DNA of 64,000 bases, from contig NC_071351.1 of assembly GCF_027744825.2 (NCBI RefSeq), positions 15,389,001 to 15,453,000 on the forward strand. Reading direction: 5' to 3'. Positions 27,500-41,224 of the stretch are shown in pieces. The position numbers and the translations under genes were made by a program. Within the stretch, counting starts at the first letter, position 1, and each line of letters opens with the position of its first letter. This DNA comes from Synchiropus splendidus (lineage: Eukaryota > Chordata > Actinopteri > Syngnathiformes > Callionymidae). The notes beneath the pieces were generated by a model. The model was given only the letters and a program-made list of their open reading frames with translations, did no database searches and was not told where the DNA came from.

Positions 27500-28060
27500 A
27501 CGTTTGATGTGAGCATACCTTCATGCACTCCCTTCGGTTGGCATTGATTTCTTCCTTAATCCCCAAAATTATCTCCCAACAGCATGAATCAGTGTGGCTC
27601 ACTGTCAGAAGCGAGCACGAACAGACGCTTGTTGATGAGGCCACTATCCAATCACAATCGAGGAGTAGGAAAATCTGACCAATCAGGGGTGGGTTTGCAG
27701 GAGGAGACCTCATTATGGGCGTTCCCTGTTTGTGGTCTTTGTTTCGGACGTCCAGTGGAGATTGTTTTCCAGTCCAAAATGTATTTCAATATTTTATGTT
27801 TCGGGTTTATATATGTATGTATCTCCGTTTTCAGTTGCCACTTCGGAATCTTATATGTCCAAACTATTTATTAAATTACCTAAGATTTGTTATCAGATGC
27901 ATATAGCGCCGCCCCATGGACAAACACTGTAATTACAGCCCCATATAACCACGCGATATTAGATTCGTGGACTTACCTGGGACCAAAGTTGGAGGACACA
28001 CCGGACACATTTTGAAGACAACCACACGAAACAAAACAAAGAACGGAAAAATAATTATTG
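27500..28060 (-). promoter_or_regulatory. Candidate 5' UTR exons and promoter region of cttnbp2nl
   Basis: Two minus-strand splice donors follow non-coding sequence: GTATGC after GCATGAAG near 27520, and GTAAGTCC after TTTGGTCCCAG near 27978. Either could be an untranslated first exon spliced to the ATG exon at 26436. This is inferred from the donor sites alone. Confidence 0.3.
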
Positions 28061-29067
28061 TAGCGTGTTTGGTGTAAAGACCACGAGTTAATTGCTTTAT
28101 AATTGTATTAAGAACTCATTTATCTTGGTTGTAGAAGAGCCTTAGTTCATATGGATCTAAGCTCAGTTCAATATCTTTTGAAAACTATCCAGAAAACAAG
28201 CTCTTGCCGGCTTGTGTTTACAGGGTGCCTGCCGTTCTTTATTGTCACAGCCCAATGTGGGTCACATGAAACATGTGAACAGAAACCTGAAAAACAAGAT
28301 GATCTTTCTTTAACAGTGTTTCCATGGTCACTGTTATTGAAGAACTGAATTTCCCACACATCTCCTCTTCAACTTCCCTCTGAGCTTTTAGCCAAAAACT
28401 CTTACAAATTCTATCATCATATAAAGCAGTGTGTACTAGTTTATTTATTTGTTTCATCACCTGTATATGCAGGATTCATGCAGTCAAACCAAACACGGAG
28501 GTGAGTATGTTTATGTTGTTCTCTCACCGACATCCCAAACAAGTGTCTCATAAATGAATGTTTATTTGATAAGATACAATAAGACTTCAGTGATCATTGC
28601 AGTGAAACACTCCAAGATTCAACCACAGCTACAAGATAAATAAGAGCTGCCAACATAATGCAAATCAATTCGATGATGTGTGAGAGACAAGATGAAATGT
28701 GGTTTACAAATATATTTCTGAACAACACAAGAAAGAAAGAGAAAGAAAAGAAATCAAAACAGCATGATGGGTGTTTAAAAGATTTAAGAAAATGCTTTGT
28801 CTTAATGCTAAGAATTGACATTTTAGCATGTTTAGCATTCTGTCCAGCTGTCTGTAGAACCTGGCTTATAAAGAAAATCTGGCAGCAAAGTCTGCCTTCC
28901 TCTATCCTCAAACAACACGACTCACTTTGCTTATACAAGAAGAATCACCTGGTGACAGCTCTGTAAACATCAACCAAATGCAGCACTCACTTGACATCAT
29001 CATGACAAGAAAGAAAGAGAAGTCTCATTTGTGACACAGTATTTCATACAGGATAAAAGAGACTTCC

Positions 29068-30053
29068 TTATGCAGCCAATCTTGGCTCCAACTTCAGTTT
29101 GATTGGGTTCTTCGGGTTAATGAAACCATCGGTTCCCAACTCCAACGGTATCTAGAGCAGAGATTATGCAGTTAGAATAGAACCATTATTATGATAATTA
29201 ATGTCATTATTATTACTACTACAAACATCAGTCTCGCTGCAGGTGATGAGGCTGAAGTTCTGAAGGATCTGGACCAGGTTCAACTTCATCATCAAGACAG
29301 CAAACCTCATGCCGATGCAGTTTCTAGGTCCGGCTCCAAAAGGAAGGAAGGAATAGGGATCCATTTTGTCTTTGTTTTCTTTGCTGAATCTGAAATGGAG
29401 ACATTAGGAATGTTACTGAGACCATAAGCTCCCACACTGTCAACACTTTTCACCTTTCAGGTTTGAAGACCTCAGGTTCGGGGAACAATTTAGGGTCGCG
29501 ATGAATGGTGAACACCGGCACCGAGATGACACAGCCCTTAGGAACCGTCACACCATTGATATCCACAGTCGTCTTTGTCACCCTTTCCAACCGGTTTGCG
29601 ATGGGATACAGCCTCATGGACTCGTTGATGACCATGTCCAGGTACTCCATCTGCATCAGAGCTTCGTAGCTGGGGGTTTTCTACAATCACAAAGAGAGAT
29701 GTATCAGCATCATCTGCAGCAAGAGCGACATCGAAATGTGTCAAACCTTCTCTGGGAATGTCTCATCGACTTCCTTCTGCAGCATCTTCTGGATGTGAGG
29801 GTGGGTCGCCAGGTTGTAGGCGATGAAGCCAAGAGTGCTGCTGCTGGTTTCATAACCGGCAAATATGAATATCATGGCCTGAGCCAAAATCTCAGCATCA
29901 CTCAGTCCTGCATGAGATAAAACAAAGATGCTGATTCATGTTTTCAGATGCATCCCAAATTTGACTAAACCAAGCCCAATTATTATTTAAAATTATTAAT
30001 TAATTATTTTTAAAGAGACATATTATACCAGGACACCATGTTATATAAGAGAT

Positions 30054-30152
<99 letters not shown>

Positions 30153-32425
30153 GAAAACAAGAAAACATAAGGGTATCAAAATACCTATCTCTTATATAAC
30201 ATGGTGTCCTGGGTGGATTAGTGGAAAGGCTAACATTACATTTGATCAGCGTTCTCACTGATAAGGCTTATCTATGAAACTGAGTGTAATGCTGCCCTTA
30301 ATCTTTGTCATGAGTCAAAGTCTGCCATTGCAATGACACGCGAATGCTGTCCTACAGTTCAAGAACTAATGAAAGTTAATAGTTGATTGGACTGCATTAT
30401 TTAAATATTCTTTGTTTTTCACCTTTTTCAGGATTCTCATCAGAAGTCTGAGCATCCACCATCAGCTGCATGAAGTCCACTCGTGTCTGTAACCAAGAAC
30501 AGAGCCTGTAGAGGGTGCTTTTTTTTTCTTTTTCAAGATTTCAATGAGAAATACACCGACTTACCTTGTGCTCATTTTTGTTCCGGTCAGACTTGATGGT
30601 CCTCAGGAAGTTGAAGAAGAAATCCAGCACGTCACCAGGGAACAGTGTCACTTGCATCTTTTCCAAAATAGGTCGCAAAAATGGGAAGAGAACTAGAAGA
30701 AAGAGATTACATTTTCACTGTCAAAAAAATACTCAAACCCTACTGTTAGCTACAATTCTGTCTGAGCACCCCTCTTCTCGACATGAGCCAAGACATACCA
30801 CTGATTATAATAAGAGGATCCAGGAAGTTGAATTTAACCATCTTCTTGATGTTCTTTACGAAAGGATCAGACGGACTGTTGATGGAGTCAATGTCGACGC
30901 TGAAGGCACAGCTGGTCACCACATCCATACTGTAAGGCCCAAACACTCTGAAGGATAAAAGTCTACTGTCAATACTAAAGAACAGAACAGGCTCAATTTT
31001 TAAAAACAAAAATCTATTTTTATTTTTCGATTAATTTTTTACTCACTCTTTGACCTCGACAACTTCATTTGCGTCACATTGTTTTTGAAGATTCTTGATC
31101 ACGCTTTCAGAGTGCTGCAGCATTATGGGGTACATCTGCTCAGAAGCAGTTAGACACACATTGTGAACACATCCAGAGCAAAAACACGACTTAAAAAATA
31201 CGGTTTTAACCTCTTTTAGTCGTCCACTGGTGAAAGAGGGCGACAGCACACTGCGAATGCGTCTCCATTCATCGTCTTCGACAATTGAAACAGCACTGTT
31301 CAAGGGTCCATTGAGTCCAAAATCCTTCAATCATATCAAGAGTGAAGACCCAAATCAAAAGAGAATTTGTGATTTTTTTTTCTCACCCGTCTGTTGGTAA
31401 AGATGGAATAACACTCCTTCACCAAGACAGTTTTGATCATTGCTGTGTCCATGATGCCCAACATCGGTTGTCGACCATCATAGAACCTTTTATGAGCAGA
31501 TATTGTCATTAGAAAAGAGACACTCCATGTGAAAACTAAGTCCAGGAACTCACCCATACACTCTTCCATACTTCTGAAAACACTCCATGTCAAAGTTGTG
31601 GATGCCCTAAAGTGTGTAGAGAACAAAACGTCAAGCTTGATCCAAACTAATGGTACCACAATTTCTCTCACTTTTCTGTACTCCAGGAAGGTCCCAATGA
31701 AGGGCCATGGTTTGGGCCCCTTGATTCCCATTTTCTTCCACACACCATAGGGAGCATATCCATATCTGAGAAGCACAATACATTTGAATTATACTTTTCT
31801 CCAAATATAAAAGTAAGATTGTGCAAACAGGTACTACTTGCCTCATTCTGAAATAGTGTACTTTACTGTGTTACTATTATAAGATGAGAAAATGCTAACT
31901 CTCTATACTTGTATTTCATCATATTTGGTGATTTGTCATGCACTTATTGGTATGCTTCGCACTGTGTCACGCTATTAAAGCGTCACGTGATTTTTTTTTT
32001 CTCTTTTTGGTAGGGAGTAGTATATAACTGACGCTGATTAATTTTCCACCAAACAGGCTGACACTCCCCAAACTGAATGAATCAGAGAATAATCTCTACA
32101 CGTTTTATATAAATATTTTATTTTTACAGTGGAACGTCTGAAGGGTTGTTTGTCATGGGAGACACCCGCTTAACGCAAAAAAAGAAAAATGTGGTTCATG
32201 AAACACAAAAATCGTGCAGATTAACTCGAGCAAAGCTTTCAGTTTCCGCAGATTTAGCACGTCACATTATGCAAACACTGGAGCTTTTTCTTCGCTTGAA
32301 ATACGAGTCGAGTTAAGTGTCAGATGTCAAACCAAAGTTGAGGGATACACTTACACAGCGATGAGTGAGATGACAAGGGCGATCAGCGTCCACGTCGCCA
32401 CAGAGAAATCCGGAAAGTAGTCCAT
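29068..32425 (-). CDS. Cytochrome P450, CYP3 family, 13 exons, intact
   Basis: All 13 exons can be joined in frame, about 500 residues. The N-terminal anchor reads [20 protein letters not shown] (32425 downward), followed by a proline-rich hinge ([12 protein letters not shown]). Later parts are the C-helix region ([22 protein letters not shown]), the I-helix oxygen-activation motif AGYETSS (about 29860), the K-helix ExxR as ESMR (about 29610), PERF across an exon junction, and the heme-binding loop [10 protein letters not shown] (about 29330) with its cysteine ligand. The last exon ends [10 protein letters not shown] with a stop at 29068-29070. The DPFLALQ-free, CYP3-like exon pattern and [13 protein letters not shown] favour CYP3; I cannot tell subfamily A, B, C or D. 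CYP3 enzymes are ER-bound monooxygenases of drugs and steroids. No inactivating change was seen. Confidence 0.88.
30028..30212. repeat. Long (TA)n tract enclosed by a perfect 31-bp inverted repeat
   Basis: Bases 30028-30058 and 30182-30212 are exact reverse complements over 31 bp (left arm starts CCAGGACACC, right arm ends GGTGTCCTGG). Between them are about 90 bp of pure TA repeat (30057-30149) and about 32 bp of other sequence. The whole lies in the CYP3-family intron between the I-helix exon and the exon before it. The structure could extrude as a cruciform or be a hairpin transposon remnant. No target duplication was found. Confidence 0.9.
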
Positions 32426-32618
32426 CTTTCCTGCTGCTCCAACTCAGCCTCTGTGACCGGAGAGGAGCTCAGTGATTTAGGAAGTATGGAGGAGGCGGGC
32501 CAAGTTCGAAACAACAACCTGTTACGCAACGTCTATCTCGACCATCAACCCAGTCAGGTCCAGCCTGCGAGATCCTGCCCAGCTGGCGAACTTTACCACA
32601 CTTACCACACAACAGTTG

Positions 32619-32656
32619 CGTCACCTGGCAGCGTCAGTTGACGCTGCCAGGTGACG
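32619..32656. promoter_or_regulatory. Perfect 18-bp palindrome about 200 bp upstream of the CYP3 gene
   Basis: CGTCACCTGGCAGCGTCA is followed after GT by its exact reverse complement. The arms contain TCACCT and AGGTGA, which resemble nuclear-receptor half-sites. It lies 194 bp upstream of the CYP3 start codon. A regulatory role is inferred only from position and symmetry. Confidence 0.5.
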
Positions 32657-32699
32657 AGGTCCTGGATAATTGCTTATATTTTATCTCAAGCCCATTTTC

Positions 32700-35600
32700 A
32701 GCACTTTATGATTCAGGTTTCAACAAATAAGACAAAGGTTATCAAGATAAATATTTAAAGTCAGGCCAAGACGCTTTCAATTGTTTAAGGAGAGGTGCAC
32801 GGTTTTTGATCTTTTCCCATATATTAACTGTTTAATATTGACAATCATTTTTTCATATGCTTAATATCATATAATATAGTTACATTGTATCCACCATATT
32901 TTGCATTTACCTTGATATGTCCTTATTAGTAAATATATTATTATAACATGACTATTAATTATCTAGAATTCATTTTTTTTATCATAAATTTAAGGGTCCC
33001 TCAAGCCAGTGCCAGATGGTGATGGGGCCCCACTGGAAATTGAATTCCCCCTCCTCTGCACTATATGTTTTGGGAGGCATACAAGTGGCCATCTCAATGC
33101 ATTCATTGTTATTATATAATATAAATAGGATTGTGACCTCATGGTGACTGAACACCCTTGTACACACCTCGAAAAGCAGGTTGTATTATGCAAGAAGTTG
33201 GTAAGAGAGGGAGGGCGAAAGCATAACCTTTAATCCAGAAGAGTGGGTGTTCACAGGTAAGATAATCCACATTAAACAGAAGCCGAGACAGTTTGGGAAA
33301 GGAAGACATCAGTTTGGGCTATAGGACGAGCAGCATTTTGCTGTCATCATGCCTGCATCCTCCCATCTCCTCACTGTCAGACAGAGGACAGAGACCGGCT
33401 TTTGTAAACAGTTGATTCAATCTCTTCCCTTCAGCTGCCGTGGCAAGAGTGTTCCTCTCTGCTCCCTGGACTTTGCTCAGGAACCTCCAGCAGAGAATCC
33501 AAACCTTCTGGGTTAGGTTTACAAGATCATATCTCATTTTAGTGAAGTCTTTATTTAACCTGTTTTATGGCTTCAACGGGCAACCAATCAGACATGACCT
33601 CAGAGCAGTAAACGCAGAGTTTCTTCATTTTCGACCTCATGACTCCTCTCTGTCTCTGACTCATTCATATCTGGTGAGAAGAAAGGCTCACTTTATGTCA
33701 TAATATCTTGATTAATGTATTCATAATGTCTTGATTTTCTTTCATTCTACACAGAAATCTTAACGCAAAGTGTCAGTGTGAAACAAACGAAACAAAACAA
33801 AAAAAATTCCCAAAGGAATAACAGGACTTAGGGGAAGGTATGGGGAACCCATACCTTGCACTCATCCTTGAGGAAGCTGTCCACACAGTCTTCAACAGGG
33901 AACCACTCAGGGGCAGGCACAAGTTAAGGGACCCCTTACCTGGACCCTGGAAGGTGATTCTACCCAGAATGCAGGCACTTAAACTCATAATGCTGATCCT
34001 CAACATTACTTTGTAACTATTTATGTCACCAGAACACAACATCTCTGTCACCACATTTGGGATTCACCCACACGTCACGCACGTCAGATGATAAATACAT
34101 ATTAAACTTCTCCATTTCAGAGGGAAGTCCAACATTCTCGCTTCTGCCTAAAAATGTCCGAGCTGGTGTTGCACAACAGGGTTGCTGATTATGGTAAGCA
34201 CATATTAAAAAAATAAATGATACACGAGGAGTTTCGTCTGTAACAATAGAGTTATCTTGGTCATAATTGGGGACCGATTCTTGACAAAACACTATCCTCA
34301 TGGGGACCTGATGCCTTTGGGGGGACCTTTTGCCTGTCCCCACGGGTCCAAACCTCAATTTGAGCATGAAAACTTCAAAATAAGGCGGTGATTATTATTG
34401 GGTTTCAGTTTGGTTCAGAGTCCTGGTTAAGGTGAGCCATGTGTTTTGGAGGGTTAAGCTAAGGGTGAGAGGCTTGGGAAAGCATGATGGGAATGAGAAA
34501 CCTCACAATGTCTCCACAGGGATAGCAATACAAATGTGTGTGTGTGTGCTGCGTGCATGCGTGTGCGTGTGTCTTTGGCCGCTGCACCTTTTCCCTGCTG
34601 GTTCCAGATCAATCCAGAAAAATGAATGTAAATAGACGTGCTGAATAGGAGCTTGTGGAGACACACCCAAACTAACCGCTGATGTGATCGTGTTTGGACC
34701 GGTTCTACGCCTGAAAGGATCCAATGACATGATTTAATGCAGATCAACATTCATTACAAGTCTGTCGTGGAGTTATTAGAGAGTGTTGAACCTATCGACG
34801 CTATTCTGAGGGGTGTGATGTGAGGCCTTATTGCATGTGTCGACTTGCTATTGGGGACACTGGAAATGACACCTGCTGGTCTGAACAGTCTTTCGTAACT
34901 AGAAAGATTGACCAGTCTGCTTGTCTGTCACACCCACACACCTGTGAGCATTTCTTTAATTACCATACAAACTGGAGATGTGACAAAACAAATTTATGAG
35001 ACAAATATATATATAGTGGATATCAATTTCAAAATGAGTAGATGGCACATCTAAGTTTAAGCTAAAGGCCCACTAGATTCTTTTTTAAACATTATTCAAC
35101 AATCACAAACGTCATTGTACACTCAGTGTTTATTTTTGTTAACATTTATAACCATTCAAGACAATTAAACTAAAGTACTAAGTTAAAAATAACACTACCA
35201 AATTAAAACTTTTGTTCATTTTTAAACATAAATACGGAGCCTCCCAGGAGATATGGGAAAAAAAATCCCAACATCACGAGATAAAATCGTAGCGCACATT
35301 TCTGTGTACATAAACGGTACATTTTGGGGACCGTTGGAGAGGCTATGTTCACGTTCACGATGGAGGTCGATTTATATCCATTTTTGAAAAGTTGTGATGT
35401 TCCCGCAGCAGAAATATGGAGTATGCAGAGGGACAAGGTTAGTAATAGATTACATGAGCCAGTTGAAGTTCTTATGGACTCTTAAATATGGTGCTTTATG
35501 GTTTGCTAACATTTGCATTTTCTTAGACTGATAGACACCTTATACTCATTTAAATAAGAGTTAATACAAAATACTGTCTGTTTTAGGAATAAAATATACT

Positions 35601-36300
35601 GTTTCTGTTCCATATACTGTCTGAATTGTCGTATAAAATACAGACTTTTAGTACACTTGAATGAATAAATAAACGTTCATCAGTGAAGATTTTAGTGTGG
35701 GAGTGGGACAAAGTCTCTGCCAAAGTGACAAACAGTAACAGTGTTCCGAGTGATTCACATTTTCTCAACAAATACTTTTTCTGACATATACGTCTACAGA
35801 TTGACAAGGCAGTGCCGTCATGACATATGAACAGATGAGAAGATACCTCACAACATATGGTGACAGGGTTGATGTTTTTTCTTTTTCTTTCATTCTGTTG
35901 GCGGACAAATGGCACCGGGGATCCTGAATCTGTTCTTCAGCGACTCAGTTAGATCAAGGAGATCCAACAAAAAGATTGCCAGGAAAGGAACATTGTGAGA
36001 GAAAAGACTCAACGTAAGATTGAAATTGGATGGCTTCATTTTACTCAGGATAACTACCAGCAATTGTGAGCCAGGTGGGGAGGAGGAACAAGACACATCA
36101 CACTGGATAAAGAAGTCACTGCTGCACACATTTTAGAGATGGGGAAAGACTTTTTGTTCGAGATTAGTGATTTTAAATTAAATTTAATTGCCTTAAACTG
36201 CACTATTGGGGAGCTGTATGAGAGAACTAAATTAAAGATCCTGAGGTTTTACATTTGTACCAAGGAGAGAAGGACTGATGCGGCCGAATGTAGTTGAAGG
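32700..36300. other. Gene-poor intergenic DNA
   Basis: No complete gene is recognised. A minus-strand open stretch at 33319-33515 follows a possible splice acceptor and could be an orphan last exon, but its protein is unknown. A TG/GC-rich run lies at about 34536-34571, and a GGGGACC-rich dispersed-repeat stretch at 34255-34350. The rest is A/T-rich. Confidence 0.5.
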
Positions 36301-36372
36301 AAGGAATGAAGGATCAAGCACTTAATCGTTGACATTTTGATTTAAAACCATTTAATTTCATGCTTATTCCAT

Positions 36373-37333
36373 CCTTCAGACCCCTGAGGTGAATGACGTT
36401 GAAATGCAGCTCTTAGAGCAGTCATCAACATCAGATGATGGAATTCCACCACCCCCTGCCGAGTCAAATCACAATGAGGCTTTGGAAACTGTGCAGGTAG
36501 GTAGGTAAATCCTGAACTTGTTCTTAAACAGATGTTCTCAAACAGTGGATTTACTTTTAGAATCTTATCTGCAGTGGCACTACTGTCACCTGCTGGCTGA
36601 AGAAGGTCATTGCGCTCTGATGTGAACATTGTGATTTCATATTACTTGGCATAGTGATGTATTTGATCTACACACAGGATAGTGGCTTGGACACACTGGA
36701 AAGCCATTTGTCTTTGACCTCATCATCATCAGGCAACACTGTAAATCCAGGGGCTACATTAAATGTCATACATAAAAGTTCTTGACGACCTGTTGTCTGT
36801 AATTGGGGATGAAGGGATTCTTGATATTGGAACTTAAATGAAAATGCTGTGGATGCGTCAGGGGTTTCTCGGGACGTTTATACACAGCATTCTGGGAACA
36901 ATTTCTTGTGCAGTGTGAGGGGGAAAAGGAGCGGATTCCAAGGCTGAGGCCAGATTTTGTTGTTGCTGAATGGCAAGCAGTTGGTAGGATATGGGCCAAA
37001 GGACTACTTGAACATGGAATTCTGCCAGTGAGACTTGCTGTGTCTTTCATTTTAGCTTGTGTCTTTGGAGTCAAACCTGACATTTTAATCGCATCATTTT
37101 TCAACTTCATTCTGCCGAATGAAAGATGTGCACTTGAGTCAGCTCTTCGAGGAGCTGAGATGGAGAGTGAATAGGAGGAGGACTTGGTGGATATTTTCAC
37201 AAGAATGGGATCCCGTTCCCTTCCTTCAAGAGAAAACTTGAAGAAAACTTTTGAAACAATGGCTCATAAAGCCCTCTTTCAGGAACCAAAGTTTATTGTG
37301 GATCGCTTAACACAACCCTTGTCACGGGTAAAA
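36373..37333 (+). pseudogene. Broken HECT-like (G2E3-like) ubiquitin ligase family gene fragment
   Basis: Read in one frame from about 36902, the sequence gives PRLRPDFVVAEWQAVGRIWA, LPVRLAVSFILACVFG, then an in-frame TAG at 37172-37174, then EEDLVDIFTRMGS and FETMAHKALFQEPKFIVDR. This order matches my memory of a multi-copy teleost protein family with a C-terminal HECT-like domain. A frameshift lies near 36880. Two upstream open pieces, at 36373-36496 (ending at a GTAGG donor) and 36678-36740, may be earlier exons. A matching C-lobe piece lies at 41733-41993. The stop codon and frameshift make it a pseudogene. Confidence 0.6.
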
Positions 37334-40300
37334 GTATGTAAGTAAGTCGCAAGTATTAACAGCAAGTTGTATTTAGTCGGTAAGTAAGGTAGTTGGTAGT
37401 GGTCTGTTCATACGATTAATAGTTCACTTATCAATAATACGTCATCATCAAGTTAAAAAAAAACCAACAAACAAAGGCAATACATGATATGGGAATTTGC
37501 CATCATATATCTCATAATTGTATGTTACTGTGTTACTATGGTTTCTATGTTTTTTGATGTGCTGATGGAAAACCGAAGTCAATGTTGTTTTACTAAATGA
37601 TGATTGGTTGCTTAGTTATGATAGTCAAAACAAACTGGTCTTTCACATCGTAACATTGAACGCTCACGCTTATTTGTGGTGAAGGAAATTGTTTGGTGGA
37701 TTGTGAAGTCACAGCAAAATACAACAAATATGAATAAATCATTTTCAAATCAATCACACGTTTACTTATTTTCAGTCCTTTGTCACTTACATAGTTTCTT
37801 AATATATATGAATACATCTTTTTGGATTGGACCGGTAAACTATGTCTACAGGAGGTTTTGGTATGCCTGCTGTTAAGTGATAGTGGTTGAAGATGAATAG
37901 AGTAAAGTATCGTCACGATGCAGCAACCTCAAAGGCGTCAGTTGGTGTGGTCATATGGTTGTCAGCCATGTAGATGTTGCACAGGTCATACACATCTGGA
38001 TCACACGGTATGGCCAATCGAAACACACATTCAGCTTCACACAGTGAGATGACCTCCTCCTCAACTAGGACGACAAAATCCTCTGTCTATCATGTGCCAC
38101 GTCCCATATTTCAGCATTGCTCATCCTGATAAAAAAAAGAATCAATAATTTGTGCATGGAAAATAGAGTATTTGAAACAATAGCTACATTTTCTTTGAGT
38201 CTTGTCAATGAGCAATCCAACAGTTAAATGCATTTGCGAAAACAAAAAAACTCATTCATTCATTCATTCATTTATACTCATTCGATACACACAGAATCAT
38301 AGCCAAAATTGAAGTGAACTATATAGGTGTGTTTTGAAGGATCTTCCCAGCAGGAACGAGGGTCAAGAGAGGGGGAGGAAGTGTTTTGCTTGCTAAAGTA
38401 ACATAAATTTACATTTATGTCGAACCTAGAAGGATCGAGGATCTTGAAAACTATCTCATCTTCTGAGCTGGGTTTGTGGAGGGGAGTTCATTAAAAGATG
38501 TTTGAGCTCGGCATCTGGGGACCACTCCCTCTGTTGGTCTCTTACTTCAGTGTCCTGCACATAATGAAAGTTGAGTTAAATTACAACCCATAATGATTAA
38601 TAGCAATAAGTAACAGTAATAATAATCTGTCAATACAGTTAATCAAACGCAAGTCATGTCACTATGACAGTGCTTCAATGACGTAGCACAAAAACACAAC
38701 ATAATAAAAAAATAGAATAATGCTAGAAAATGCAATTTCTACATACATCAGGACCAACAGTGGATGCGGAGGGCACAGTGGCAGGTGGAGGAGATGCAGC
38801 CACACCAGGTGAGGTAGGAGGAAGGTCCATCAAGAGAAGTTCCATCCTCCTCCTCCTCATCACCAACATCATGAGTGGATCCATCCTCCTCCTCACATTA
38901 ATGACAGCATAGCGTGATTACATTATTGTACTAGCTATACAGAAAAATGAAAGACAGAAAGTGACATATGTTTTTTTTTAAATATTTAGCTAGTATTCAG
39001 AATGTCACCAATGAATTAATGTACACACCTACCTGCTACTTTGCTGCTGCTGGTGCATCTCCAGTCATGTTCGCTGAGGTCTCTCTTGGAGATGAAGGGC
39101 TCCAGAAGAGAGAGGACGGCAAAGAATGCTCACTTCACGGCACTAGATGCCGCTGACCGCTCAGCTCCTCGGTAACCACCCTACGCTCATATAAATAGAC
39201 GTTTTCACTTTTCCAGAACGTCTCATCTGAATTAAATAAAATCATAAACAGTAATTATTCATCCTGTCGTCATACATATGTAGTTTCTATAGTCGCAGCA
39301 GTACATTTGCCTTGGTAGACATTGCGTTTAGGTAAATATAACTAAAGTAAACCTAAGTAAATAAAGGTCTCAACTCACCACGAACGGCACCTTTGTGGCA
39401 AACTTTCCCTCCGGACAAGATTCTTACTATTTATGTTGCAGTGGAAATATAAAAATGCACAATTTGTGTCACTCAAGACAGGATGGCAGAAAGTCTGCAT
39501 GTAAACAATTGCACTCCCCCTGCACACGTCACTCGGGCTCTGGTCTGATTGGTCAACACAGCGCGAATGGCCGCGGTAGTTCAAAAAAGCGAACTACTGC
39601 GACTGTCGCGGTAGCCCAGTTGAGTCGTCTTGAGTAACCGGAATTGCTGTGAACGTACCTGAAGGAGGACAACAGAAGACGCACTCGGAGGTTGCTCACG
39701 AGGCCCAAGTAACAAAATGCACTTGCCGGAGGGTCTAAATCACATACACACAAGGAATAACTATAACGCGGAGAAAACATTGAGTCTAACCAAACACACT
39801 CACACGTGCAGCAGCAGCAAGAAGCAATCAATGGAAGCGGAGTAACAAGAGTAACTAGGGAAGCGGCTGAGAAAAGACATTAAGTACGCACGGAATTTAG
39901 AACTACAGGAGCACAAGAGAAGCGAGGATCGAAGGAGTTTACCGTGACGACATGAAGCAACCATCTGCCAACAAGAGCTGGGACAGAGGTGTTGAAATCC
40001 ATGTGAGCTTGGTTCGCAAATGAATCCCATGTTGTACTATGCAGCGAGCACAATGAGGAACTGAAGACATCAACCTTCCTCTCATCTGCTTTCTCAACTA
40101 CGTCCTCCAAGCCGTAGAGGGGGAATATTACCGAGTCACTTGCCCAGTGTAGTTTTCCCAGTTGAACATTGTAAAAAAAAGTCAGTTTTCCGTGGCACTG
40201 ACGGATTTGGTCAGGTTCAATTAAAGTAGCGAATTTAGTTCCTATCCCTCATGAGTTCTGATGAATGGATCTTGCTATGAATGAAAACAAAGAGGGAATA

Positions 40301-41220
40301 GTCATTCAGTTCCTGTTCTGCCATGTGACCTTGTAGGACTTGCTCACTACCTTTGTGATCATGGGTCTTCTGCTGTATATACTTATATGTATAAGTGTAA
40401 GCAGTACAATATCATGCCTGGTTTAGAAACAAAAATGTTACTTAATACTATTGGTAGTCAGTTGAGTGATGTTAAGTCTTATGAAACATGTTTCTATTTT
40501 ATTTTCAAATATTTCTAAAGGATAAAACAGAAAAAAAATACTTCCAGTTTTCAGAAATAGTTAAAATAAGTGACACAGCTATTCCTCCTCATGAGTCGTG
40601 CTGAATCTTTCTGTTTTTTCAAACAATGTGTGTTATTTGGAACAAATGATTTTTACTTTATCAGTTTTCAAGCTGTTCAGTGTTATTCCAACTGTCATGA
40701 TACCAGACTCAGTTACACACACCAGCAACCACAGTGTCCTAGAAAATCGGAAATATTGAGGGGATGTTTCTGGTGAATCTTAATAAATATAATATAGTAC
40801 AATAAAATAAATATAATACAATAAAATCTTCAAAAAGACAATCTGAAGACATCAAGGAAGACTGCAATTATCCGGATGCATGAACATTGAGTGAATTATT
40901 TCAGTTATTTTATTTTTATTTCTTTAATTATTTAAAAAGAAAAAGAATTATGGCAAATCTCATCTTAATGAAGGTGGATGCAGACTTTGTAATAACAATC
41001 ATTGAGCCTCAGTTCAGCGACAAAGACACCAGCAAGCATGTTGTGGAGATGGAGATAATTAACTTCATGCAGAATTTTCTATATTAAAATGAAGGTATTT
41101 ACCAATATCATGGAATGGCGACTGTAGCTGCCTCTGAGAGTTATTAGTCATACGTATCATTTCAAGACATGTTCTTGTCTTACAAACACACATCCTCAGG
41201 TAACCACCGTTCAGTTCTGT
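37334..41220. other. Repeat-rich intergenic DNA
   Basis: No gene was recognised with confidence. A minus-strand coding-like stretch at about 37918-38085 (CEAECVFRLAIPCDPDVYDL) is of unknown family. An ATTC repeat lies at about 38252-38275. Short open frames at 39.4-40.1 kb overlap on both strands and resemble nothing known. Confidence 0.45.
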
Positions 41221-41224
41221 TCAG

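Noticed and set aside
28594..28938. 114-codon minus-strand open frame below the CYP3 gene
   Set aside because: It lies in the probable 3' UTR or downstream region, is low in complexity and matches nothing known.
33319..33537. Possible last exon of an unknown minus-strand gene
   Set aside because: An acceptor-like site and an open frame exist, but no upstream exon and no family resemblance could be found.
36766..37200. 144-codon minus-strand open frame
   Set aside because: It is antisense to the HECT-like fragment, which has the recognisable family sequence on the plus strand.
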